A stretch of 64,000 bases of DNA from Scenedesmus sp. ARA3 (Eukaryota > Chlorophyta > Chlorophyceae > Sphaeropleales > Scenedesmaceae), in contig RWJK01001686.1 of assembly GCA_004335835.1 (NCBI GenBank), positions 49,598 through 113,597 of the forward strand, written 5' to 3'. A program made the position numbers and the translations under genes. The notes under the pieces were generated by a model that saw only the letters and a program-made list of their open reading frames with translations, was not told the DNA's origin and ran no database searches. Shown one piece after another: positions 44,801 to 54,513 of the stretch. Position 1 is the stretch's first letter. Each line of letters opens with the position of its first letter.

Positions 44801-47800
44801 CCTGCAGTTGAACAGTCAAAGTGCTTGCACTCACATCATGTGTTGCATGATGCAGCAGCATATGAAATCACTTTGTCTCACAGGCCCGTCGACAGCTGTG
44901 CATGCATGATTTGAACTGAAAATAACATGTCACTCACCGCAATGCCTGCGTTCTCCAGCACCATGCCGACCATGTCCACCAGGTTGTCCCTGCTCAGCGT
45001 GGAGCGGTCAGTGCGCTCAATCATTGTCCTGCAAGCAGAGAGCAATGAACAAAGCAATGTAACGCTCCTTCTTGAAACCTGGAACACCCACACACAAGCC
45101 ACAAGCCCCAGAGAGCCACATGGCTAGAGCATTACTGGGCAATGAAAAGACAATGCCAGACAGCCCCTCTATGCACACGACGCGGTTGTCCAGTGCAATG
45201 TCCAGCAGAAGGTGATCAATAACATGTTGTGTTTTCAAACATCATGCGTGCTGCAGTCCGCAGCACTCGCCGCACCTGAAGTAGTTTGTTCAGTGCGATG
45301 TCCAGCAGCAGCACGTCCCTCCAGGTGCACATGCTGTCATCAAATCGCTCAGAAAATACAAAATGCAGTGCACAAAGCAGCGCAGGCCGCACCTGAAGTA
45401 GTTGTCCAGCGCGATGTCCAGCAGCAGCACGTCCCTGCTGCCGCCGGGGGCGCGCCACACGCCAGCCAGGCGCTTGCGCACCTCCACGATCTTTCCCGGC
45501 ACCCACCACTCGTTCCTGCAAGCAACAGCAGGGTTTGTTTGTTAGTTGCTGTGTGTTTGGTTGTTGTTGAAGCAGCATTATGGCCGCGGCACCTGCACAA
45601 TCTTGCCAGGCACCCACCACTCGTTCCTGCAAGCACCATCATGTGTTTGTTTGTATGTTTGTTTGTTTAGGCGTATTTGGTCAACACTGTGGCATACCCA
45701 TACAGTTCAGCCAGCTGTGAACTAACACGTGTTACACACGTAGCCACAGATAACAGGTGCAGGCGTAGAGCTCAAAAATCGGCGCTAAAGTTTGCTTAAA
45801 GTTTGCTCAAGCAACCTGGCCAGAACCCCAGCACCACAAGGAGATAATGACCAGCTACGCAGGTGCAGTAACCGTCAAGTTTGTAGTGTGTTTGAACAAC
45901 TGGTGCCGCACCTGGTGTGCAGCATGTCGAACAGCATCCAGGTGGTGTCGCCGTCCAGGTGGCCCTTGGCCATATCACAACAAAACAGACGCTTGATATA
46001 TGCCAAACCATAGTTCAACACCCTCCCCATCCCTCCAATTGGCAAGCATATAGCTCACCACCCTTTCCAAACAGGCGCACATGCTGTCAGCAGCAGCCTC
46101 TTATTCCTGCAGTTGCCGCACCTGTTCTGCAGCATGTCAAAGAGCATCCAGGTGGTGTCGCCGTCCAGGTGGCCCTTGGCCATCTCCGCTGCCGTGTCCA
46201 TGTCAGCGCCGGAGTGGCACGTCTTGAGCGTCCACAGGTAGCCCTTGAACGCGTTGATCATGTGCGGCAGGTGCTGCGGCCACGCTGCAGATACAAGTTG
46301 ACAAACATGCACAAAGCAGCGGTCAGAAAGTCTGAGATAAGCAACAACATGGCTGTCTTCAACAAGCTTCCACAGGCTGTTCGAGGCCCGGCAAAATATT
46401 ATAGGTATACTCCATCTACGTTCAAATATTGTCTGCAAGGTCAAGCATGATGTGCGAGCCCCCTCACCCTTGATGGGGATGTTCATGCCCTCCATGCGCT
46501 CCTTGGTGATCTTGCCGTGGTCCCACAGCACGAAAACAGCAAGTCAACAAGCATAGCAGCCACACCATATCCCCAAAATGTAAGCAACCTCACCCTGGAT
46601 GGGGATGTTCATGCCCTCCAGAAGCTCCTTGGTGATCTTGCCGTGGTCCCGCATCGTCACAGTCACAACACCGAGTACCAACATTTCAGCGCCAGGCCAT
46701 ATCCCAAACAAAAAAGCAAACAGCATGCCCCCTCACCCTTGATGGGGATGTTCATGCCCTCCAGGCGCTCCTTGGTGATCTTGCCGTGGTCCCACAGCAC
46801 GCGCCAGTAGTCGTCGTGGTTGCCGCTGTGCAGGTAGGCCAGGTAGGCCTCGCAGATGGACACGTCCTCAGGGGTGGTGTTCTGGTGCAGCTTCTGGTGC
46901 CACTGCTCCAGGAAGGGCTCGTCAATGCCCTACAATAAAAACAAGATAGCTTTTTGTGAATGGAATGTAACAGGTGCAGCAAGGCCAGGTAGGCCTCGCA
47001 GATGGACACATCCTCAGGGGTGGTGTTCTGGTGCAGCTTCTGGTGCCACTGCTCCAGGAACGGCTCGTCGATGCCCTGCAATGACATACAATTGACATTG
47101 TTTGAATGGTAACTAACAGTCGCAGGTAGGCCAGGCAGGGCTCGTCGATGCCCTGCAGGAGACAGAAGCAACAAGTTTAATTCAACATGGCGAAGAAGTT
47201 ACCATACCGCAGCAACGCGGACAAGTGTCTTTCAACCCGAATCCCCAAGGGACCGACAGGAAGCTGTTGAATGGTTGGCGCGCCGATACTTTGAGCACAT
47301 GCTGCAGCACCGCCGCCATGTCACCAAAACATTTCATAACACAATTCAAACGCCACTCACCGGCCTGTGGCCCTCCTTGATGCCGTACTCACGCATGATA
47401 TGCAGGATGCCCATGCGGATGTCATCGCTGCACGGACGGCCAGCATGTTACTAACACATGTTACAACATGTTTTAACAACTGCGCTCACCGGCCTGTGGC
47501 CCTCCTTGATGCCGTACTCGCGCATGATGTGCAGGATGCCCATGCGGATGTCATCACCGTTGCCGCCACCACGAGGCAGGCCTGCCAGGGCCAGCCGGGC
47601 ATACAGCCGCACCCAGGGGTCGGGGTGGGCGCGCGCCTGCAAATGAAAGACATGAGACCAATGGGTTATGGTCAAGTTTTGCATATGCACAGCAGCTGCA
47701 TTTGCAGGACACCTCAAAGGCCACACAAACTCCTGCAGCTTACACCCTCCCCAAAACTCGTGCACCGCATGTTGCCCTCAACCCACCCACCTTGTCTGTC

Positions 47801-48488
47801 ATGCGCTGGCTGGTGACCTTCTGCATCCACGCGATGTCCTTGCTCTGGTAGTTGCCCTAAACCCTCGCATTCATCCAAACCCTCAAGCTGCTGCCCTCAA
47901 CCCTGCAAATGCGCGGCCCTAAACCGCCGCACCTTGTCTGTCATGCGCTCGCTGCTGACCTTCTGCATCCACGCGATGTCCTTGCTCTGGTAGTTGCCAT
48001 AAACCCTCGCATTCACCCAAACCCTGAAGCTGCTGCCCTAAACCCTACACACGTGCTGCCCTAAAAACGCCGCACCTTGTCTGTCATGCGCTCGCTGGTG
48101 ACCTTCTGCATCCACGCGATGTCCTTGCTCTGGTAGTTGCTGCGGCGCGCCCAGGTCAGGATCTTGCTGCTGCTCATGCGCAGCCAGGTGAAGATGAAGC
48201 CCATGCCGTCCGGGCCTGCAGCATGTACAAATCAGCGTGCTCTGGTGTTCAGATCAGGTGTATCGGATGATGATGGAAGCATGCGCAACCAGGTGAACAG
48301 CAGTCCCATGCCGTCCGAGCCTGCGGCAAAAACAAAGTATTCCCAAAATGTACCTGCTGCTGCGAAGCCGTCCAGCACGTCGTTGACCAGCACCAGCCTG
48401 TCCTTCAGGCTCCAGTGGCTGGCCTCGCCCTCACAGTCCAACACGCGGCTGATGAGCTTGTCGATGCCCGGGGGCTTCAGCTGTTGGT

Positions 48489-48520
<32 letters not shown>

Positions 48521-49666
48521 CAGCAGCAACAGAAAGCTTCAGGTGCATCCGCATGGCATTGAGAGCGCTTGCCCCAGCAGCACATTACGGGCATGAACAA
48601 GGGCCAAATGCATGTGCGCTTGCTGCTGCTGCTGCAACGTGGCAAATGCTGCTGCTGCTGCCGCTGTTGATATGAATTTAGTAACCACGCCACCTGCACA
48701 CTGTAGCAGCTGCCGCTGTTGACCCAGCTCTCCAGGGAGCGTCTGGCATCTGTTGCTCACAAACAGGAACACACGCACGCATGTGGCTGCCACTGCACTG
48801 CGCCAGGCCCTGCTGCTGCTGCTGCTGCAAGATCGTCACACTCATAGCAACCGCGCCCACCTGCACGCTGTAGCAGCTGCCGTTGTTGATCCAGTTCTCC
48901 GGGGACAGCTCCTTGAGCACAAACACGATGCGCTCCGGCGCGTTGCTGGTGGGGAAGTGCAGCCACACGCTGCGGCCGTCCTTGAAGTGCGTCTGCACAG
49001 ACTTGTCGTCAACCTGCGGCGATGGCATGTTTTCAATGTTGTGAGCAGGATGCTGTGGCGGCAGAACACACGGGTGTGCAAGCGTTGTGATGATGTTGCA
49101 GTAAACAAAACCCAAAACGACAAAGGTTAGGAATGCGCGTTCCTAACCTTTGTCGTTGGAGCCCTCTGGCAGCAGCTCCTAGGGCGGCGCCTCCCACTCG
49201 TTGATGCCCCAGTGCAGCACACACCACCCTGACGTCATCGTTTGCTGCTGCTGCTGCACAGCTGTCTTGCCTCTCCGCACCAGGCTCTGCCAAAACCATT
49301 GCAACAAGCACATTTTCCAACAGCAGCAAAGCTCATAAGGCGTACGCAGCATCACAAAGCAATCAAACGCACCTTGTTGGAGCCCTCTGGTAGCAGCTCC
49401 TGAGGGGGCGCCTCCCACTCGTTGATGCCCCAGTGCAGCACCATGCCGCGGGGCTCTTGAGCCTCAACAAGCACGCTGTAACCGGATGCATCCTTTGTTG
49501 CCACGACAGTCACGCCACCTGCAGCAAAGCAAAGGAGCGGCAGGCACAGGGGTCGGCAGCAGCAGCAGGTGCTTTGTTGGTGCAGCCTCCACCAGCACAC
49601 TGTAGCCGGAAGCATCCTTGGTGGCTACCACAGTCACACCACCTGTGGCAGGGAGGCACAGAGGCG

Positions 49667-49699
<33 letters not shown>

Positions 49700-50170
49700 G
49701 CAGCAGGTGGAACCAATAATGGCAAAGTAATCGCAAGCGAGCAGGCTATGGCTCAGGTGCTGAGATGAGTCATCGCAAGCCGACATGCGCATTTGGGGGT
49801 GTGCAGTTATCCTGCAGGTGCTGCATCTGCACCCGTGATTACAAATTTCTGTGCCCACTTGCGCACAACCGACGTGCAGCGCCTGCACCCAGCGCATTCA
49901 AGTTCCTGCAAGGTGCCAGGGCTGTGCCTCTGTTGTGTGTCTTATGGGCTGTTGCTCCATAAGACACACAACAACAGACAGGCACAGCCTCGCAACAAGC
50001 GTCAAGCAGCGCACCCTGTTCGTAAAACACCCTTGACAGCTCCTCAGCTGCTGCTGGGGCCGGTGGGGCCTGCACTGCATGTGCGACCACGCTGCTGCGC
50101 CTGCTGCTGCAGCTGACGCTGCTGGCCTGGCTTGTGCGCTGCACCAGGGTCACACCCGCTGAAGCATTCC
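37706..50170 (-). CDS. GWD: Alpha-glucan, water dikinase (starch phosphorylating)
   Basis: Transfers the beta-phosphate of ATP to glucosyl C6 of starch, with water receiving the gamma-phosphate; acts at the plastid starch granule and starts starch breakdown. At least 21 exons are recognisable from about 49518 down to TAG/TGA at 37706. In order: a CBM45 starch-binding region (LHWGINEW, then FVLKELSPENWINNG), the WHQKLHQNTTPEDVSICEAY segment, ITKERLEGM, AWPQHLPHMINAFKGYLWTL, the NEWWVPGKIVEV segment, the phosphohistidine loop STDVLSHVAIRA (catalytic His codon 42393-42395), VGAKANNLAKL, and the nucleotide-binding end ARSDTNGEDLEAFAGAGLYD and VVVQARPQV. A probable transit-peptide exon lies near 50010-50170 (SRRSSVVAHAVQAPPA) but its splicing is unclear. 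Recognised exons give roughly 1030 aa against about 1400 in plant GWD1, and only one CBM45 was seen. About 22 partial exon copies lie in its introns. Confidence 0.9.
38445..38520 (-). repeat. Acceptor-side copy of a GWD C-terminal exon
   Basis: Repeats 38330-38405 (SDSPGAPEPQLLSL coding start and CTGCAG acceptor), upstream on the minus strand. Confidence 0.88.
38818..38867 (+). repeat. (CAG)n tract at a GWD acceptor
   Basis: On the sense (minus) strand this is CTG running directly into the CTGCAG acceptor of the VVDGQYAF exon. Confidence 0.9.
39045..39095 (-). repeat. Donor-side copy of a GWD exon
   Basis: Matches 39288-39340 (EGQLSMSVLLQQ coding end plus donor), downstream of the intact exon. 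Confidence 0.8.
39738..39790 (-). repeat. Donor-side copy of the EWAPMWAAITK exon of GWD
   Basis: Resembles 39854-39905, including the donor, downstream on the minus strand. Confidence 0.8.
40656..40660 (-). terminator. Pol III T-run terminator of tRNA-Arg
   Basis: Five T on the minus strand, nine bases past the mature 3' end. Confidence 0.7.
40670..40742 (-). tRNA. tRNA-Arg (anticodon ACG)
   Basis: A 73-nt cloverleaf with a 7-bp acceptor stem (GGTTCCA with TGGAATC, one G-T pair), the D arm GGCCAAATGGATAAGGC, an anticodon arm CCGGT-CTACGGA-ACCGG reading ACG, and a T arm with GGTTCGATCC. There is no intron. A TTTTT run on the same strand (plus coordinates 40656-40660) would stop RNA polymerase III. 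It lies inside a GWD intron, between the exons at 41312-41128 and about 40521-40436, in the same orientation as GWD. Confidence 0.96.
41372..41433 (-). repeat. Acceptor-side copy of the ANNLAKL exon of GWD
   Basis: Repeats 41254-41312 (GGCGTGGTGGGTGCC and the NNLAKL codons), upstream on the minus strand. Confidence 0.85.
42865..43080 (-). repeat. Two acceptor-side copies of a GWD exon
   Basis: Copies at about 42865-42925 and 43005-43080 match 42745-42812 (GEVTVQSLADI region and its acceptor). Confidence 0.88.
45164..45335 (-). repeat. Two donor-side copies of the LLLDIALDN exon of GWD
   Basis: Copies at about 45164-45205 and 45274-45335 match 45388-45440, downstream on the minus strand. Confidence 0.88.
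45596..45632 (-). repeat. Acceptor-side copy of the NEWWVPGKIV exon of GWD
   Basis: Matches 45487-45520, upstream on the minus strand, including the TTGCAG acceptor. Confidence 0.85.
45909..45970 (-). repeat. Donor-side copy of the DTTWMLFDMLQN exon of GWD
   Basis: Near-identical to 46120-46183. Confidence 0.9.
46465..46652 (-). repeat. Two donor-side copies of the ITKERLEGMNIPI exon of GWD
   Basis: Copies at about 46465-46530 and 46589-46652 match 46734-46800, including GT donors. Confidence 0.92.
46976..47160 (-). repeat. Acceptor-side copies of the WHQKLHQNTTPED exon of GWD
   Basis: A long copy at about 46976-47085 and a short one at 47119-47160, both with the CTGCAGG or TGCAGG acceptor and GGCATCGACGAGCC start. 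Confidence 0.92.
47355..47430 (-). repeat. Donor-side copy of the HIMREYGIKEGHRP exon of GWD
   Basis: Near-identical to 47484-47555. Confidence 0.92.
47788..47999 (-). repeat. Two donor-side copies of the IAWMQKVTSERMTDK exon of GWD
   Basis: Copies at about 47788-47857 and 47932-47999 match 48072-48141. The spacers contain CCCTAAACCC and related telomere-like heptamers. Confidence 0.92.
48266..48325 (-). repeat. Acceptor-side copy of the GMGFIFTWLRM exon of GWD
   Basis: Matches 48175-48222 with its GCAG acceptor, upstream on the minus strand. Confidence 0.85.
48694..48745 (-). repeat. Donor-side copy of the CBM45 exon of GWD
   Basis: Resembles 48860-48912 (ENWINNGSCYSVQ end). Confidence 0.8.
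49116..49157. repeat. Perfect 18-bp inverted repeat with 6-nt loop
   Basis: Arms 49116-49133 (AACGACAAAGGTTAGGAA) and 49140-49157 are exact reverse complements around TGCGCG. The right arm overlaps the start of a donor-side copy of the first CBM45 exon at 49150-49215. Confidence 0.97.
49150..49215 (-). repeat. Donor-side copy of the LHWGINEW exon of GWD
   Basis: Matches 49374-49440, downstream on the minus strand; its end is rearranged into the 49116-49157 hairpin. Confidence 0.88.
49578..49645 (-). repeat. Acceptor-side copy of the VTVVATKDASGYSVLVE exon of GWD
   Basis: Matches 49460-49520, upstream on the minus strand. Confidence 0.88.
49931..49973. repeat. 17-bp perfect inverted repeat
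   Basis: TGTTGTGTGTCTTATGG at 49931-49947 pairs exactly with 49957-49973 around a 9-base loop. Confidence 0.95.
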
Positions 50171-50888
50171 CTGCAGAGAAGTGAAAACATTACGCACATA
50201 CCTTGACGCTGCTGTGAGCTGGGTGCAGCGCAGCATCAATGACACCAGCCAATGCAGCAACGATTGCATTGAATGCAGCATGGGTTGTTGGGGAAGGCAC
50301 TTTCTGTAGCTGAGGCAGAGCAGCATTCAGGCCGTGCGAGTCGATCCTAATTGTATTTTGCTGTTGCGGGGAAGTCTGTGCAGCATTGTAGCAGGTCCGT
50401 GGGCGAAATGTGAGACCCTTTTACCTGCAAGAGCAGAGCCGAAGCTCTGGGCCACTGCCTGCCTCCTTCGTGCTGGTGCACTGCATTGATCAACATACGT
50501 AACGTAATACAGTCAATATAAGCGTATTGGCATCACATGCACGTCGCCTGCATGACTGGTGCATATCGGGAAAGTCGGTGCTGCGGTTCCGTGCTCAGCG
50601 TGCAGCTACCCTGCTCGCAGCACTGCTTTTCAGAGGTTAAATATCGTAACCGAGATCATACGTACCATGAGGTCCGAGCGTGCAGCCTCCCCGGATGCAC
50701 GTTGGGAGTGCAGGTCCGCACATTGCCACCGCCCAGCTGCAGGGCGCGATCAACAATCATCGTGGCGACTATGTAAAAAGAAGAAAGATGCCAGATGCCG
50801 TGAGCAGGCATATGCTCAATGTCACTGTCGCCTCTGCCCCTTGCCCGAAACCCCAGCTGGCTTCAAAGCAGCAAGCTGACGTTACATG
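50171..50888. other. GWD 5' flank and PPTase 3' flank
   Basis: No convincing exon found, although the first GWD exon with the true ATG should lie here or nearby. Confidence 0.4.
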
Positions 50889-53406
50889 CTACTGCAAGTA
50901 CTTGTTTAACACGGCAGTAGAGTCCATCATCTGCACCTGCAACAGCGAGCTACCGTGGCTGCTGTCAGTGCTGCCCTTTGTACTGCTTGTACTTCTGGCA
51001 GCACTGCTGCTGATCAACCACCCCTCAGATGCTGCCAATGGAACAGCATGAACGCCAAGTGCTCGATCTACATCGATGCCGGGTCCTCTGCTGCTGCTGC
51101 TGCTGCTGGTGCTGCTGCTGCTGCTGTCACTCAAGTCCAGCTCTTCACAATCACTACTGCTGCTGCAGCTGCTGCTGCTGCTGCTGCTGCTGCTGCGATC
51201 AACGGCACCTTTGTTGCTGCTCAACAGCGGCAGCTGCTCCTCTAGCTGACCTGCGTGCCATCCCTGCTGCTGCTGCTGCTGCTGCTGCTGCGCCGAAACA
51301 ATTGGCTGCTGCACGCATAGCGCAGCAAAATGCTCCTGTGAAGGCGCACACAGCAGCACGCTGTACTGGTGCGGGTCAGGCGCACGTTGTGCAACCTCAA
51401 GACAGCCCAACAACTGCTGCTGCTGCTGCTGCTGCTGGTCCACAGCTTGCAGCAGCTGTCCAATGCCTCCCTCTTCACGTGCTGGGAATCCTGCAGATGG
51501 CAGGGTATGCATCCACACAGAGTCAGGAATGCACGCAGGGTGAGGTGCTGATTGCATCACACACATTTTGTTCTGAATCAAGTAGCTAGCGGCGTAGCCT
51601 GAGCTGTGCAATAGAACATACGGTATGCGTGTACGACATGCCCTCACACCTGCTAGCCCAGGAGCCTAGGCGACGTGCTGATGCCGCTGCAATTGGTCTT
51701 CACCCCGTCACTGCCGCCTTTGCCCTTCACTACCATTGCAGCTGTGGCTGCCTCTGTTCGCAGACAGGCTACCCCGGTACATGCCCTCAGATTCACTATG
51801 TCAAAACATTGTCACTCACGAATGCTGAAGCCCTTGAGGCTCGGTGGAGCGGAGTTGCCGCTGCCCTTGGCCTTGACCACATAACCCATAAGCACGCTGT
51901 GCCTCGCCCCTTCACACCACTGCAACCCCATCCTTACCCGTGCAGCACGTGCGCTGCTGACTTGCAGCAGTAAGCTGAAGCTCCTGCGGCCATTCCATGT
52001 GCTGAGAGGCTCTCCAACAGCCACCCTGATGCACAATAGCACAGGCAGCACGTGCGTATTATGTTTACTTATACTGCCGCCTTGCTGCACAAGAAAAAAG
52101 TTGCATTTGTTACTTACGGATGCTGAAGCCCTTGAGCCCTGGTGGTGCAGAGATGCCGCTGCCCTTGGCCTTGACCACAGCCTCCTTGAGCGTCCACAGC
52201 GCCATGAACAGCGCGGCCCGGGACGACTCATCACCCAGCGCTGCAAACAGCAAGCAGCGGGACAGTACTGCCCTTGAGCAGCCTTGGAGTCGGCGCATGA
52301 AGTACACGACCGCTGCTACTGCTGCTGCTGGCACCCAACACAGCAGGAATGGACCTTTACTTGGTGTGATAACGTGACGCACTTGCGTACATCATGTGCA
52401 TTGGTTGCTCTTCATCACTCGTTGAATGCACGGGCCTTTAACCTGCGCGGCCTCCTCAGCAGAGAAGCGTCGGCGTGCAAGGCACATGAAGCCGCTGCTG
52501 GCGCCAGCCATTTGCACACAGCCTCGTGCACTCGTTGTCGTAACATGTGCTGACCTTCAAGCTGCGCAACCTCTTCCAAAGAAAAGCGCCTTTTAGCCAG
52601 GCGCATGAAGCCGCTGCTGGCTCCGGCGCTGCGCTGCCGCAGCTCCACGTCCAGGCCCACAGGCAGGCCCAGGCTCACCGCACAACCTGTTATTTAACGT
52701 GTCACAAATGACAAATAACATGATGAGCTATGTGACAGGCTGTTTCAAGCCAGAGAGGCTGAGCAACAGTTGAATTTGAGGTGCTGTATCTTGCACTGTT
52801 GGAAGTGGCTGGCGTACACAGGCGGGGTCTTTAAAAAGGTTCAGCTGCAGCCCCCAAAAAACAAAAAAAACATAGTTACATAATACCAGTGACATGGTGA
52901 ATGCTGTTACTCACCCAGCAGCGCTTGTGTGTGTGCCAGGTTGAACTGCAGCTGGGCTGCCAAGTCAGCGGCGGCAGCGCCTGCAGACTGCGGCAGCAGG
53001 TGCGGCTTGCCATGCAGGCCACGCTCAAACACCAGCTGCAGCACAGCGGAGGAGCAAAGTAAAGGTGCCAACACATTTAGTTTGGTGTTGTAAGGATGTG
53101 TGATTGGAAGCACACATACAAAACATGCACTTCAGTTAACAGCCCTGAGGATGGCAGGCTTCATATGTCTAAACATGTTATTGAAACCAACTCCCAGAAG
53201 AATTGTTCACAGAAGTATGCAGCTGTGCTGGTGTTGAGTTGCTGTGCTGGTGCAAGCAATCAGTGCATTCAACCAGGCTTGCCCCCAAGCGGCGCTGCGC
53301 TTGCCGCTGCTGTCACATGTGCTGGGCAAACTGGAAATTGGACAACAGCACTGACCACAGCCACCTGACTTCATCATGTGCAGTAGTCCTGCAGCTGCTG
53401 CTGTTC

Positions 53407-53441
<35 letters not shown>

Positions 53442-53978
53442 GTTCTTGCTGCTGCTGCTGCTGCTGCTGTTCTTGCTGCATTCACCTGTTGAGGGCGCGC
53501 TCCCGGCAAGTACTGTGCTAATGTGCACCGCAGGAACGCCCTGGCCAGCAGGCGCTGCTGCCGCACTGCTGCATCAGATGCCTGCTGCACATACTGCAGG
53601 TCTGCTGGCGGCAGCAGCCGACTGCACTGCGCAAACTGCTCAGCTGACACCTGCAGTGCAGCGCAGGCATTAGGGGGGTCACATGGAACCAGCACACGCA
53701 GCAGCTGCACGTGGGAGAATCAGGCTATGATTGCCGCTGAATGCTGGAGTTCTCAATATTGTATGCTGCTAGCGCACCTGGCTGCTTTTCAGCCACCACA
53801 CATGCACCTCCCCTGAACCTAGTGTGGTGCTACTGCTGCTACTGCTGTGCAGGGCTGCCTGCTGCTGCTGCTGCTGCTGTTGCTGTGCGGCTGCATCTGC
53901 CCTGCTTGACGCGCACGTACATCTGTATCGCCTGATAGCATTCGCAACAGTCGGTCTGATGCGTAGCACTGTTTGCAT
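50889..53978 (-). CDS. 4'-phosphopantetheinyl transferase (Sfp/AcpS2 type)
   Basis: Transfers the phosphopantetheine arm of CoA to a serine of acyl or peptidyl carrier proteins. Exons: 53978-53778, 53650-53486, 53035-52915, 52686-52555, 52240-52118, then one or more exons ending at TAG 50889. Family motifs in order: EVHVWWL at the N-terminus, [24 protein letters not shown] and LQFNLAHT, then PVGLDVEL (magnesium and CoA site) and [15 protein letters not shown] (WxxKEA). The start at 53978 gives MQTVLRIRP and an Arg-rich, acid-free leader that could be an organellar presequence. After the catalytic core a final exon (about 51484-50889) carries [16 protein letters not shown] followed by Gln- and Ser-rich low-complexity sequence not usual for the family. 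The joins between 52118 and 51484 are unclear. Confidence 0.87.
51818..51885 (-). repeat. Donor-side copy of the PPTase WTLKEA exon end
   Basis: Matches 52114-52175 (GLKGFSI end and GTRAGT donor), downstream on the minus strand. Confidence 0.85.
52435..52515 (-). repeat. Donor-side copy of the PPTase [10 protein letters not shown] exon end
   Basis: Matches 52555-52630, downstream on the minus strand, diverged by several substitutions. Confidence 0.85.
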
Positions 53979-54513
53979 GCAGCAATGGGGCTTGTTCAGC
54001 TGCTGCTGCTGTGTCAGCATTGATTTCAGTTCAATCGAGTCACAGTGGCGAAGTTTTTTTGTGATTCTAAAGGGAAACTTTTTCACGTCTGTGTCGGCTG
54101 GGGACTCGTGTTCAGGTGCTGTTTGGGTGCGAAGCTCCTCTACTACGGACCCTTCCGCTTTGAACCCGAACGCAACAGTGCGTGGTTCTCCTGACGATGC
54201 ACAATAGCACATTATTCCGTAATAAATCGCCTAAAGTGCACAGGGAATGTGATCAGCACTTACCACGGTCCACAAAGTGTTTTTGCAAGACATCAGCAAG
54301 CCCTGCTGTCCTGTGCTGGTGATCTGCAACATGCTTCCACTGCAGCAACACCGCTTGGCCTTACACCATCGGCCAGCACGGAATGGTTTAAGAAGCTATG
54401 GACCCTGCAGAACGCCTGTGCACACAGCGCTTGCAGTACAACAGCAGCAACAGACCACACCCTCAAGCTGCAGCAGAGCACAATTTCATAGAAGTACAGA
54501 CACAGGTGTCAAC
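53979..54513. promoter_or_regulatory. Bidirectional promoter region between PPTase and M16 gene
   Basis: 535 bases between divergent starts. No specific element identified. Confidence 0.5.

Noticed and set aside
47855..48072. A true interstitial telomere
   Set aside because: Only a few degenerate heptamers, not a run of repeats.
50680..51051. A plus-strand frame ending in a hydrophobic segment, resembling a small membrane protein
   Set aside because: It lies opposite the Ser/Gln-rich last PPTase exon; the Leu-rich run is its complement.
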